Source of the DNA: Hygrocybe punicea
Lineage: Eukaryota; Basidiomycota; Agaricomycetes; Agaricales; Hygrophoraceae
Length of the DNA: 64,000 bases
Reading direction: 5' to 3'
NCBI GenBank assembly: GCA_963556145.1
Contig: OY744462.1
Coordinates: 5,890,001-5,954,000 of the forward strand
Within the stretch, counting starts at the first letter, position 1, and every line of letters starts with the position of its first letter. The translations under genes were made by a program, and so were the position numbers. Positions 19,671 through 31,800 of this stretch are shown piece after piece. The notes under the pieces are model-generated. The model did no database searches and had not been told where the DNA came from. It saw only the letters and a list, made by a program, of their open reading frames with translations.

Positions 19671-20240
19671 GGGTCGTTGGGTTACCCACAACCCAGCTCA
19701 TACCTGCCCAACCCACCAGCCAGCCAAACACACCCACCACCTGACCCATACCCGCAATCTGGGTGCGGGTATTAGTCCGATCGGGTATGGGTCCATGGGA
19801 AATACCCAGGGGTTACCTGTGCAGATGCCTACTCACATATCTCCATTTGGTATACTCTTTCATCCCTCTTCCTTTGTCTATATAATGTAAATACCCACCT
19901 GTATGAGCCACTGGTCACAGAACCCCCAGAGAATCAATACAGACTGTCATTCTCCCTTTGTCTCAGAGCTTCCCCTTTGTCTCAGAGCTTCCCCTTCCTC
20001 CCAGTTCCATTCTCCTCACATTCTCTCACTCTCTGACCCTTTGATTTCACTGTGACTTTGATTTTATTGCAACTCTTTGATTTTGATCACACCACTTTGA
20101 TTTTGATCACACCACTCCAGTTTTGAGTGCAGCAGTTCTATTGAGTTTCTCATTCATTTCTATTCATTTCTCATTCCTCTCCTATACTAGTGTTGGCTTT
20201 CCAAAGCTTCCTTGCATCTTTTAGTTGTAGAATTCCCTCC
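19671..20240. other. Decayed repeat pieces: ACCC/GGGT-rich segment and an LTR-like fragment
   Basis: 19671-19815 is rich in GGGTTACCC and CGGGTATGGGT motifs like the ends of hAT-like element 1. From about 19835 a TATATAATG box is followed by GAGAATCAATACAGACTGTC and a direct repeat of CTTTGTCTCAGAGCTTCCCC (about 19955-19995), like the R/U5 part of an LTR. Boundaries are not resolved. Confidence 0.3.
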
Positions 20241-20241
20241 T

Positions 20242-20432
20242 TAGTGTTGGCTGGTCAGGAAAAGCTGATCCTGGTTTTAATTTTTTGGTGCACAACCAGC
20301 TTTCTCACAGACTGATATTTGGTAGCCATAGACCACAGCTACCAAATATCAGTCTGTGAGAAAGCTGGTTGTGCACCAAAAAATCAGAACCAGGATCAGC
20401 TTTTCCTGACCAGCTGAGTTGAGGCAACACTA
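20242..20432. mobile_element. Foldback element with arms of about 85 bp
   Basis: The left arm from TAGTGTTGGCTGGTCAGG (20242) to about 20324 is repeated in inverted, almost perfect form from about 20335 to the terminal CAACACTA (20432), with a loop of about 10 bp. The termini match the TAGTGTTG start of hAT-like elements 2 and 3, so it is probably a hAT-derived MITE. The flanking 8-mers (TCCCTCCT, TAGCTATG) do not match, so the ends or the duplication have decayed. Confidence 0.6.
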
Positions 20433-22340
20433 TAGCTATGCATAGTGTATCACCAGGCAACAAAAGGAAATGAATGGCGAGGATGGGTGGAAAAAAAAGG
20501 AGAACAAAAAGGGAGAAAAAGGAGTGGAAGGAAATGAAAGCATATGAGTATATACAAATGATGATGGGATCAGAGCCTAGTATATGTACAATCAGGAGGA
20601 TGAGGGAGAGGTCAGGACTGGAATTAGGCAATGGCATGGGTATGGGTCCAGGTTGCCTTTTTTGGTCCTGAGAAAAACCCGTACCCATGGGCATGGGTCT
20701 TCATGGGTTTGGGACACTCCCGAGTACTTGTAAGTGTAGTAAACCTGTTTTAACACTTCTACTAATGTATATCTCTATGCTATGACTAGGCACACTTGCC
20801 CTGCAAGCATCATTGATATGCAGCTACCCCCTTTGGGCATGGAATCTCTCATATGGCCATCCCTATCTTTCCTATGACTCTTCCGCATCCAGCATATGTA
20901 CAAAACATCCACACACCATGCGTGACCTGCGCAACTTATGCCGATCTATGCGCACATGGCTTTGACATTCTTGCTGTACCTTAACTGTGCAACCTGGTCT
21001 CAACATGATGAAACACCACCGTTAAACACATCCTACACATTTGGATGCCGAGTCCAATGTCAGCAATGTAATTTGTCTGGTTTCTTCTCTTCCTTTGGCT
21101 GACTTTCATTTGATATTTGCCTTCGTTTGAAATTCTTTGCTATTCTGTTGTCATTTTGTTGCTCTCATGCGATATCTCACCATGTTTCTATTTCACTCAT
21201 CCACCCTTAAACCCCTATCCCTTTAAAGTATCAAGAATGTCCTGTAGTAGCAAAAAGGAAGAAGAACCCAGTTCTCCCCTCTCCACCAGTTTGTGTTTTA
21301 GTTCTGAAAACCAATCATTCTCACTCAATTTGCATCTCTTCTCGTTGTGTACTCTCTGCTATCGCAACCTAAGTCATAGTGCAGAGAGTGATGATGATAT
21401 AGTTTCTATGTCTATGATCCTGGAATAAAAGTGGAAAATGTTACAAAGGTGTGAATGGGACTTGGGACACTCCCAATGGTAACACAATAAAGCGCAATGA
21501 AACACATGATCAAATAAACAAACATGGGGAAATGCAAGATGACACGATATTGCAATGCAGTGATAAACAAGGATCGGAAGGCTTAGCTGGATGTCCTAGA
21601 TGACAGTGCAATATGTGGTGTTGATGCAACAAGACAAAGATTTAATGAATACCATGACATCAGGTCACCATGTGACCCAAGTCACTCACAGACAACAACA
21701 GACAATGGACAACAGACAATGATGGACAACAGACAACGTTCAAGTTGATGAGTGATGGGAAATGGCTGGGCTGGTGGTGCTCCCACCACCTGGCCTGCAG
21801 GTGTGTCTTCACCAGCTCCTGCTTGTTCACAGCTAATATTCTGTTCTGATCTTAGGGACAAAAAGCTCTTCTCAACAATGTTCATTCTCAAAGGTGATGA
21901 GAATGAGAACCAGACTTACCCATGTGTTCTCAACGCCAGTGAGAACAGGCCTGGGAACAAGGCAGAAATCAAGTCTTGCCCCTTTGTTCCCAAATGCTGC
22001 CTCATCCTTGACCCACTGGACACCAAGTTGGACACCCATTCCCATCCTCAAGAACAAGATTAGCATCGCCATGCCACAACCCCTGCCCACAAGAACCCAA
22101 CCCACTGTGTGGTTCCCAGCCCCCTCACTCCTTGTGTTTGCACAGTGCCACGTCAATCGGCATGTGTGTCAGCAATGCGAGGTAGATGTGGGCTGGAACC
22201 CGCTGGGTTTCCTGCACGGGTCAATACCTGCACCTGACCTGCCACTACCTGCCATCTACCTGCTGACAAAAGACCTGTGGGTAGACAGGTATGGGTTGGA
22301 GCAGGTCTGGGTCCTGGTTGGCCTCAGGACACCTATGGGT
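20433..22340. other. CpG-depleted repeat DNA without a supportable gene
   Basis: It includes a short segment with GTACCC/CATGGGT repeats (20630-20720) resembling hAT-like element 1 ends, an ACAACAGACAATGG tandem (about 21690-21740) and another GGGTAT-type segment (22190-22345). ORFs here have no family resemblance and very biased composition. Confidence 0.4.
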
Positions 22341-22369
22341 ATACCTGTGGTATTGCCTAACTGGAATCC

Positions 22370-23200
22370 AATGGAAATGGAATATGACAGGAAAGGGTGG
22401 AAAACAGAGATAACTAGAAATGGAAATATAAATATAAATAAACAGGATATGGAGATGAGAACAGAAAGCAGAATGGAAGGCAAAAATGCAAAAATAGTTG
22501 ATGGAAACAAATGTACATCCTCACAAGACTTTCTGGAAGGACAGAGGTGGAATGATAAGAGGAGATGGAGAACTTCTTGCAAATACTTGAGTGCCACACC
22601 AACACAATCCCATACATCAGGTGTGCCATGTGATGGGTTTGAAGACAACAGGGTGCCCCAAGTGGGCAAAGATGGAACCAGGAATGACATGGGATGACTG
22701 TCAACAAAAGGTAGGGGGGATGAAGACAGAACTGGAATTGACATGGAATCAGAATAAGAATCAGAACCAGGCAAAAGCAATGGAATCGGGGTGAGGGGTC
22801 TGGAATATGAATGGACATGGAACACTCAACCAATTTGGACAGAATCTTGATAGATAGAGATGGAAGACAAAATTCTGGCAATATTGAGGATGGAATGTCT
22901 ATATCTGGAGAATCTGAGGTAAATGGGAGTAGGTCCAGCATGAGTTCATGGATGGAAAGCAGAGGGGGTGAATCCAGAGACAGAATAGGACCAGATGACA
23001 TGAATGATGGTATGGACACAGGAATGAATATGTGGGATGGAATGAACAACAGTTGGTGGAATTGAGGACAGAACCAGGTCCAGAGGTGAGATGGTTGCAA
23101 TGGGTATGGGAAGCAGAAATGGTAACAGGAAGTGAGATAGCAACATAATCTGGCCCAGATCTGGATCCAGAAAGCAGGAACATTGTGGCTTTGTGGAAAA
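22370..23200 (-). pseudogene. Decayed inverted copy of the 13913-14886 retroelement ORF
   Basis: In reverse complement it aligns along its length with 13913-14880. Most CG dinucleotides of the younger copy are TG or CA here. Peptide segments with LPFTSDSPDIDIPS and LSKLVE remain readable on the minus strand, but there are many substitutions. To its right on the same strand is a gag remnant (23459-23645). Confidence 0.55.
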
Positions 23201-23458
23201 TGTTAAGCAGGTATGGATCATTGTGGTAATGATTGGGAAGAAGATAATGGAGTCATTCCTCAATGCATTGACAAGGGTCTGAGTTGAATCTGTTGGCAAA
23301 ATATCTGTTCCATTGGTTGTCTGATAAGTGACTGTTGTCACATAGTACTCATAAAATCTTGAAAATATTGTCCTAAATCTTATTTGTTTATAATGCCATA
23401 AGCCAATTGTCATCTAGTCAGTTGATCAAGATCTGATTTTGTATATTGAATACAATCT

Positions 23459-23645
23459 GTGGCACCTGGATAGAAGTTGAAAATGGCATGTCAGAAAGCA
23501 ATGAGGTCCTTCTGTGAAGCAGTGGGGAGGGTAGGCCAAAGTTTGTAGTCATCATTGTTGAGATACCACAACATGCAGCAAATCTTCATAGTGTCTGTGA
23601 GTCCACAGTCAGAACTGAGTGTGTCAATTTTGTCAAAGTAGTGGG
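23459..23645 (-). pseudogene. Gag remnant
   Basis: The minus-strand translation contains MLWYLNNDDYKLWPTLPTA, an in-frame TGA, then AIFNFYPGA. This matches the pattern of the intact gag at 5772-7583 (SDYELWASLPSATG ... VLYPGTE). It is the conserved capsid part of a basidiomycete gypsy gag. Confidence 0.6.
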
Positions 23646-23652
23646 GGAGGTC

Positions 23653-24381
23653 TAATGTTGCTGTGGCTTTGGCTTCAAGCTGGCTTTATGCCAAAGCCAA
23701 GTCAGTGGAGCAGCTCAGCCATCACGAGCCCATTAGCTGGCTGGTAGTACTTATTTTTATTTTTATTTTTATTTTATGTTAAAAAGGCCCTAAAGGTGAG
23801 GGAAAATGAAGATTCTCTGCACCCTTATACCCATCTAGGTGTGTACGGACAATGTGGTTGTGCACCACCAAGTTAAGATGATCAACAATGATGTGTCACC
23901 TCCCATCCCCACATCCACAATCCAAGCTTACAGACAACAAGACACCAGATCCTGCACATTTCCAAATGATGCATTGAATGTGCTCAGGAATGACATGATG
24001 ACACATCAAACATGTCTAAAAAACAACAGGGCAAGACCACACCTAGCAACACCTGCCATGTAGGTGCAAGCAGCCCCCCTCACATCTTGTGACACCCCCA
24101 TAATGTCACTTGACATTGGTGTGATGTTCACAAGGTGCTGGCAGCCCCTCTCTCTTCCCTCATACCTTGCAACACCCCATCACATCAATTGACATGGACA
24201 TGGTGTTCATGAGGTACTGGAAGCCCTCAAGCTCCCCCCCCTCTTCTCTTGGCAGCCCCCCTCCTTTCCCCCTTCCTGGCTAGCTGCCAGCTATCACCAG
24301 CTTGAGGTGCAGCTACCGCAAATGGTGTCTGGCTGTAGCTTGTCCAGCCAGCTGTCAGCTAGCTGAGCCACAGCAAAACCA
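23653..24381. repeat. Possible decayed MITE with GCTGTGGCT ends and two degraded double-palindrome modules
   Basis: The left end TAATGTTGCTGTGGC (23653) pairs with TGGTTTTGCTGTGGC reading inward from 24381. The interior holds a (TTTTA)n run (23748-23778), palindromic AGCTGGCTAGCTG sequence and two degraded double-palindrome modules (24084-24136; 24164-24215). No matching 8-bp flanks were found, so the element call is weak. Confidence 0.3.
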
Positions 24382-26415
24382 GTTCTGACTTGGAATTGCC
24401 TTAGTTGAGAATATGACAGTTATTGTGTACCACCAACTATTCACTCTGCTCCTGCTCCTGCTTCTTCTAATCTTGGTCCACTAGAGCTGTTACAGATTGC
24501 TTCTGCAGTGGGCTCCGGCAACAATCAACTTAACAGGGGGTCGGTTTCAAGAGGAGGAATAGCAGCTTTCATATTGCTTTACATAGGACTAGCACCTAAG
24601 ACAATACTGCTATGGGGGGATTTAAGGTTGCGAACCATGGGGGTTACCCAAGACAAGAGGGTCTGCCCCAAGAACCCAGACTAAACTTAAGGAAGAAAAA
24701 GTTCATACCAACTAGATGAACAGTAGATATAGTGACTGTCTTGAGGGCAGTCAATGGAAGTCCAGCCATGAGGCTACAGCATGTCCAACTACCATGTGTT
24801 CACCATGAGGCAGACATGAGGCGTCCTCAGGTCAATGTTCTCACAATCTCACTGGAGGTCCAGATGTCATTGAGAGATAGAGGTCCAGATGACTTGGATG
24901 ATTTGTCATCAGATCATGTGATATACAGAAATGCCAATTTGGGGCATACACCTGCTGCAGTGGGCAAGTAAGTGTTCTGGCAAGTGCATTACATTGGTCA
25001 GGTTTGAGAGAGGCATCATCCAGTGTGGGAATGGTGAAGGGAGTGTCTTGAGGTAGTATAGGTGTAGCAGTGGAGTCAGCATGAAATAAACAAAGGAGTG
25101 TGCTGGGGGAAAACCAACTAGAATGGTGGAATAGTCGAGTTCAGACATGTGAACAGCTTAAGCTGTGTCAGATGATGATGTCTGTGTTGATGACATATCA
25201 AGGGGTGATGTCTTGTCCTGTGTATGGAACAATTGTGTCCACCTGATGTTGGCATTCATCCAATAAAGGAAATCATTGTAAACAAGTGTGGGAGTCCAGA
25301 CAGTGAGTCATATCATAAGCATGACAGGTCGTGAGAATGTGTAATCTGGTACTGCATGCAGCATGCATGCAGGTGAGGAATATCATCAGGGTTCGGATAG
25401 AAAAGGATAAATGAATGTGTGATCCAGGTTTCAAGTGATGGGCACAGGTGACAAGCTGTGGGAGTGGATCATCGGGTACTGCATGAGGCGTTGATGTGTG
25501 AACAATAAACAATAAGGATTACATCCTGCATTGGGAGATCATATTGTCTGTGGCTGCAGTCTGAAGAGTGCAGTATGGAGATTTTTGGATTAGAGAGAGC
25601 AATGGAATGTATCATGATTAGTGATTGTTCATGGTCACATGCAGGTAAAGAATGTTGTCGGATTGTCGAGAGGGATAGTGGTAGGCACAGGATACAAAAG
25701 TGGAAACCAAATATCCAGGAATGGAAATTGTCAATTATGTGTTGGTATACTGTCGAGGCGGATGTCGGTATCACCAATGAAAGAAGGTTGCCTTTTCCAA
25801 AGGCAAATCATGATGACATAGAAGCCAATCAGGAAGGTGATTGCTATGGCACCAATGATGATCACAGTTATGAACAGTTTGGTGAGGATAGCCATTGTGT
25901 ATTGGTTTCTTGGGCTTTGTGGAAAGGCAGTATGTTGTATGGCAAAAGACAATGCAAGTGATGTCCATTGGCAAGGGGACTATTTGGGTATATCAAGGTC
26001 ATGTGGGATGTGTCCATGGTCAGTTGGGATTGTTCTAGAAGAAAGGGGTGAAAAATAGAACAAGGGTAAAGTGCATTGTCTGAACAAGGGATGGGCGCTG
26101 CCAATGGGAATGTCGGAATAAATGAGAGTGTGTCATGGGGATATAAATACTGACAAAGGAAAGAAAAAGGAAAGAAGGAACAAAGCACAGAGGAAAAAGA
26201 AACTAAAGGAACATGTGGCAGTGCAGAATCCTAACAAGAGCTAATCATGAACTGAGCCTGAGGGAATGTCAATAAGTTTTGTTTATTAGATTATTCATTT
26301 ACCTGCACTGCAGCATAAGCTATTGTGTGACTCTTAATGTCTCTACCATTACCAAGCACCAGCACCAGACCATACTTACTGTACAATGACAAGGAGTGAT
26401 CAGAAACTCAGATTC
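24382..26415. other. CpG-depleted sequence without a supportable gene
   Basis: It is rich in TG and CA, with stops in all frames at short intervals. A GGGGATATAAATAC TATA-like box near 26140 might be an LTR relic. I recognise no coding domain on either strand. Confidence 0.4.
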
Positions 26416-28539
26416 ACTATGATTAGTGTTGGGGAAGTTCGGTCTGAGACTGAACCAAACCCAGTTTAGACTGAACCGAAACTGCTGGTTTCAGTTTCAG
26501 TTTGGGAATTTCTGGCCGAGACTGAAATGTTCGGTCTTGGTCTTGGGATTTGGCTGCATGCTGACATGGTTTCAAACTGAGTTTGAACCGCAAACCAATA
26601 ATCCCCAGTTGGCCACTTGGAAGACTTCCAAACTCACCCTATCCACCCACCAACCACAAAAAACACTGCCAATGTACATGAAACGAGGACAATGGAGCAC
26701 CTGATGTTGACAAAATGGGTGGCTGGGAGTGCCCTGCCACCCACATATGTTTTTCATTTTATTATTTTATTCACTAACAATTATTTTAAGTTGCAGATCA
26801 ATACACCACCACCACCACCACCACCACTATGACAACAACAATGACAATGACAATGACAACAACAGCAATGGCAATGGCAATTGCAATGACAATGATTGCC
26901 ACCACTGCTCAACCATGACAGTGACCATCACCACCACATTGGACGTGCCAACAGCAAGGCCCATGGCCCACCCACAGCCCAGCCTCAGCCCTACATCAAA
27001 TGTGTTCAAAACATGCACATGGCAACAAACATGAACAAAAGGACATGGAAAAGGCTGAATGTGCAGCAGGGGGTGGTGCGTCTACCCCCACTGCTTCATG
27101 GTATGTTTTTCTTTATACTATTACCATTCAGTACACCACCACCACCAGCACACATCCACCAAGAACAACCAACATGATGTAGAGGGTCGACGTCCCCCTG
27201 AGCCCGTAATGTCGATATATCACATATCCAGATGAACCCAACACTCCCAACAACTCACATTCAAACCCAACATAACCCAATGTGATGTGATGTGATGTGA
27301 CCCAATGTGACTGATGTAACCCAACATATACCGCTTTGTCATGGCCACTCTCAGATCAAATCTGGCAGGCTCATAAGCCATGGAGTCCCAATTCTAGGGA
27401 ACAGATCTTATTGGACTTGATTCCTGACTTCAGACATGCCCTATATGCACATCCCCTTGTCCTTTTGGAGATATACATGACATTTTAGATCTTTTTCTTG
27501 GATATTTGTTTTCCCCTCCATTTTGATTTCCTCATTGCATTGCAACCGCCTCTCCACATCCCCATTCTAACTGTCTTTTGTAGTTTTCCATCAGCCAAAA
27601 TAGACATGACCGAAAGTAGAACTACCCACTCATGTACTATAAAATGGTCCCTGATGATGGGACAAAAAAAAGAGATACCCTTAGTCCCCATTTCCCTACA
27701 CTCAGAAGCATCTTTTAATCCCTTCACATACTCGTCCTTGTAGCCCCTTAGACTTTCGTAGTTCACTTGGTTGTCTTTGTCTTAGTTCCCGTTATTCATT
27801 CATCATTCACAGACCTGACCTGACTCACCATACCTGTCATTGTCAGCATCATCGGGTTGATCATTATTTATCCATTTTCAGTCTGTTCATCGCCAGGTTC
27901 TTCATTATTTGTTCATTGTCATAGTTTTACATGGCGGCTTCACATTTTACTTCTATTTCTACCTTTTTACCATTATTCCCAACACTGTCACTTTCACACT
28001 GACACCCCTGGTTAGGATTACACATTCTGCAGCCACCCCAACCTCATCTTTACAACGACCAACTCACCTGTTGTTGATGTATGATGTGGCATGCCACCAC
28101 CACCTTCACCATATGTATGACGTGTCAGGACACTCATGTGAAGAGCCACATGTATGGCTCAAGGCCCATGCAAGGTGTGCCAGCACCCCAGCATCCCGAT
28201 TACACCTCATACACATGTTGTCCACGTCAATTGACATGTGCAGCACTGTTGCGAGTCCTCATCCTCATCTCCATCCTCATCTTCATCTTCATCTTTGTCT
28301 TCATCCTTCTGAGCACCTTTTGAGTTGTGCTTGTTGATGAGGCCAGAATGGTGCAGGAGGACTGACCACCCAGCAGTTCATAGTTCAGATCATGTTTGGA
28401 CCAAAACCGAACTGATGTAAACGGTTTACATTGGTTTTGGTTTAGGATTTTTTAGCAGGAACCAAATGGTTCGGTTTCAGTTTGGGGCAAAAAGGCCCAA
28501 AAATGGACCAAACCAAACTTCCCCAACACTAACTATGAC
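26416..28539. mobile_element. hAT-like non-autonomous element 3 (26424-28531) with near-perfect 8-bp target duplication
   Basis: TIRs are TAGTGTTGGGGAAGTTCGGT at 26424 and TAGTGTTGGGGAAGTTTGGT reading inward from 28531, 19 of 20 identical. Flanks are ACTATGAT (26416-26423) and ACTATGAC (28532-28539). The TIRs and the CAC plus AATGGC-type interior (26803-26900) are a decayed version of hAT-like element 2. A solo LTR (27178-28054) sits inside. No transposase is seen. Confidence 0.8.
27178..28054 (+). repeat. Solo LTR (877 bp) of the gypsy family, CpG-decayed
   Basis: It runs from TGTAGAGGG (27178) to TACA (28054). It is collinear with the reverse complement of the LTR 10490-13912, including the middle segment. 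The flanking 4-mers ATGA (27174-27177) and ACGA (28055-28058) differ by one CpG transition and may be the target duplication. It inserted into hAT-like element 3. Confidence 0.75.
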
Positions 28540-28551
28540 TGCATCCCCTCC

Positions 28552-28772
28552 CACAGTGTGCAAAATAACATTTGAGCATCATACAAACTAATACATTAAA
28601 ATTTTTAAATTTGAGAATCTACAAATCCTTTAACCACATGGAATAATGCCAGTACTCCATATGGTAATCTTGGTACTTCATATGGTCAAAGGATTTGTAG
28701 ACTCTTAAATTCAAAATTTGTAATGTATTAGTAATGTATTTGTATGATGCTCAAATGTGATTTTGCACTGTG
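28552..28772. mobile_element. Palindromic MITE of about 220 bp
   Basis: The left arm CAGTGTGCAAAATAACATTT (from 28554), continuing through ATCATACAAACTAATACATT, is repeated inverted up to 28772. Arms are about 90 bp. CAGTG termini recall hAT MITEs, but no matching 8-bp flank was found. It lies 107 bp beyond the stop of the WDR59-like gene. Confidence 0.6.
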
Positions 28773-28878
28773 TCATTGACCTCATAAGATGCACCTTTGC
28801 ATCAAACATTTCACCTATCCTATAGGTCACACAAATATTTTACACTCACACCACAAAATTTGAATGAAATGATCCATC

Positions 28879-31800
28879 TCAACAATTGCAACTACAACCT
28901 GCAGAGCAAATTTCTTTCTCCTGAATTTGCCGACAAGTCACATGGGTAACATGCCAACATCGCAGACAACTGTATGAAAGTCCTACTTCTGAGGTCAGTT
29001 ACATTTCACCAACTGCAATGTAATTCTGCACCTTTTACAGGAAGCCTACAAATAGAACAGCTGGGCATCAATGTTAGATTGCCACAGGAGGAACATGTAT
29101 TTTCCTTTTGCCTTATCACAGCATTACAGCTGGGGCAAGATTGGTTGAGTCCTGACTATCAATTACCATCTGACAAGACAGTAGCAGTTATTTACTTACC
29201 AAGCAGATACTGAGAGTCATCAGTGGTATGGATGGGAAACATCCCATTGATTTCATACTTAACTGACTTGAGAAGTTCCAGTCTCTTGTTAAAGAGTTGC
29301 CAACCAAAAAGCATCTCAGCATATGTGATGACATGACACATGCACTGCTTGAAAAAGGATGATTCTAAGCCACTACTGGTTTTATCACCAAATTGTTCAG
29401 CAACATGACATAAAATAAGGGGGATCCACAGACCTCTCTGGAGTGGGATTGTCAAATAACAAAACTTGTCTTGGTATAATGACATCTTTAGGACTGATCA
29501 TCTGTGGGAATACCGGAGGTCTTTCATGAACAGCGGAGGATGCAGATTTCGTTGATAACAAAGGGGGTGAATCAGACCAAGTTTTCAAAGCGGAAAAAGA
29601 AGCTGAAGGAATGGAATATCCTTTGGTGTGAGGTTGATCCAGAGCTTTGGAAATTTGAGCAGCTTTGGAAACTGGAATCAGGTCTCCATGGATGGTTGAC
29701 ATACCAAAAGGTATCTCAGAGGGGTTGGGTATACCATCCTTGAATGTGTCCTGCACACCAGTCATAAATTGCCGAACATTTCCAGTATTGAATAAGCTCG
29801 ACCAAGATCCTCGCAATGAATTTGAGGATGAGAGTGAGGTAGCAATTGATGGGACTGCTGATAATGAGAGGGTCCAGCTTGGAGAGAACTGATCAGCTTG
29901 ACCGCTTGCCAGACAAATAATCCGATCCACTGAACTTGTTGGGCATTCCAGGAACCAACGGAGATTCGCTGATATTATCAGAGATAGCCACCCGTTCACG
30001 CAAGCCTTGCAAGTTGTGAGGAAAATCAATGCAGATGAAGAGTTCTGACGACGCACCGAGCAAGGATGACGGACGAACCGCTTGAAGGACGAGTGAGGAC
30101 ATCATTCCCAACATTTGAACGTCTCTTGATCTACAAAGTTCTGGATAGCTACGTCTAGAGTTAAACAAGAGCCTCGGGAGAGAGAACAACACGAACATAC
30201 GGTCGACAAACCGGCGCACTAGCAAGTGAAAGGACGGGGCCGGCAGGAGTCGCTTCTGTGACGTTTGAAACAACGAGCCGAGTGTTTTGAAAATACGCTC
30301 ATGATCGTATCGTCCGTATTGATTCGCAATCATTGCATTCCTGTCGCAAGTGGCGGAGAGCGAGTCTGACTCGAAAACATATTCTGATGCCACTTTTTTG
30401 TCACCACCAGCAATGTCCGTAGTTTTGCTGATAAAAACAGTACTGCGACTGGGTAGTAAGGAGTAGCTTGAGGGAATGTCGCATAAAGGTTTCAACTCTG
30501 TATCTCTTCGAAGCTTCTGCTCTGAAAAGGTCAAGAGATTAGTCATGATGCGCAGGATATTTTCCCCGTCATCTGGCCTCCTGAGATCCACTGAGATCAA
30601 TTCACGGTCACTAGTTGCGAGACGAAGGCGTCGGACGGCATCCGAAACCAGAGCAGGTGACTGGAACAATCGTGGCACCGTCTCAGCGGAGCGCAAAGTA
30701 TTCACAGGTGAGACAGATATATCATGCAGGGGTTTGCGAACGATTCGTGGTGGAGCCCGAAAGAAACAGATAAGTTCCCCTGCCATCGCAGATCTTTAGT
30801 AAGAGACTACGACCTAATCGAAAGGAAGAGCAAACCATTAGGACCAAATACGCCCTGGGATGTTCTTGGCTCTGCAAGATTTTTATTGTTGCGCAAAAGA
30901 GCGACCGTCAAATCTTTCGCTCTTCGTGATGCCGGTCGAACACCGTCTTCTGATGAGGAATCTGAATCCATCGCAACCGGCCATTCAATATGCTCGTCCT
31001 CATGGCCAAAGATTAGAAATCTTATACACGCTTCTAAACATGGCCGGCGTCGCTCCCGAATATTTCGGAGTCGACGGAGGATGAACGCCCGATCTTTCAT
31101 CGATATGAGGGGATTCCGTTCCAATTCGACTGTAGGTGTCCCGCCGTGTGGATGGCGAGCTTGGGGGTAATCCCGAGGGAATGTGAATGTTACGCGAACA
31201 AAGACCGAGGAAGACTCTCCCCATGGGCCATGTAATCCCAAAGTACATGTTCGCTTCTTTGTGAGGTCGTGCTGTCATACATATTACAGTTGGGCAGAAG
31301 CTCGAAAGGACGCCAACACACCTTCTCAAGTTTGATCTTGCAAGCCGCAAGTTGAGTGAGAACCGCAGTAATTCTGAACAAAGGTTGGGTTGATACGAAA
31401 AGTCGAGTGAGATATTGAATGGGCCAAAGACGCACTCATCTTGCAGATACTGACTCCCATCCACTTCCCGCCGCTCATCGTTTGCCATACTCCTGCTGCC
31501 ACTCCTGCGGCGGTGGCTTGCAGCACGACTCGGGCGCTCAGAGCAGGATTGCGGTCCTGATCTCAAGCTCAGCCTGGAACGGGAGCCATCACCGCTGTCC
31601 GACCCACTACCCCGAACCCCATTACTTTCTTTCCTCTGACCAACCTTGACCCGGGAAAGCCAGGAAAATGCATCCATTCTCATTGATTTCCCACAAATAT
31701 TGCCACGGCTCATGGTTCCTCCCCGCCACATATGGGCCATGGGATTCGGTAACGATGTCGAGAAGGAAGCTGGCGGATGTTTGCCAGGATTTAGCATCTT

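Noticed and set aside
20234..20440. 8-bp target duplication for the foldback element
   Set aside because: TCCCTCCT and TAGCTATG do not match, so insertion with a duplication is not shown for this one.
21894..22697. Plus-strand ORF of 267 codons
   Set aside because: It runs antisense through the decayed retroelement copy and has no family resemblance; the sense reading is the minus strand.
24909..26188. Minus-strand ORFs of 67-106 codons in the CpG-poor region
   Set aside because: Overlapping frames, biased composition and no domains; likely chance ORFs in decayed repeats.
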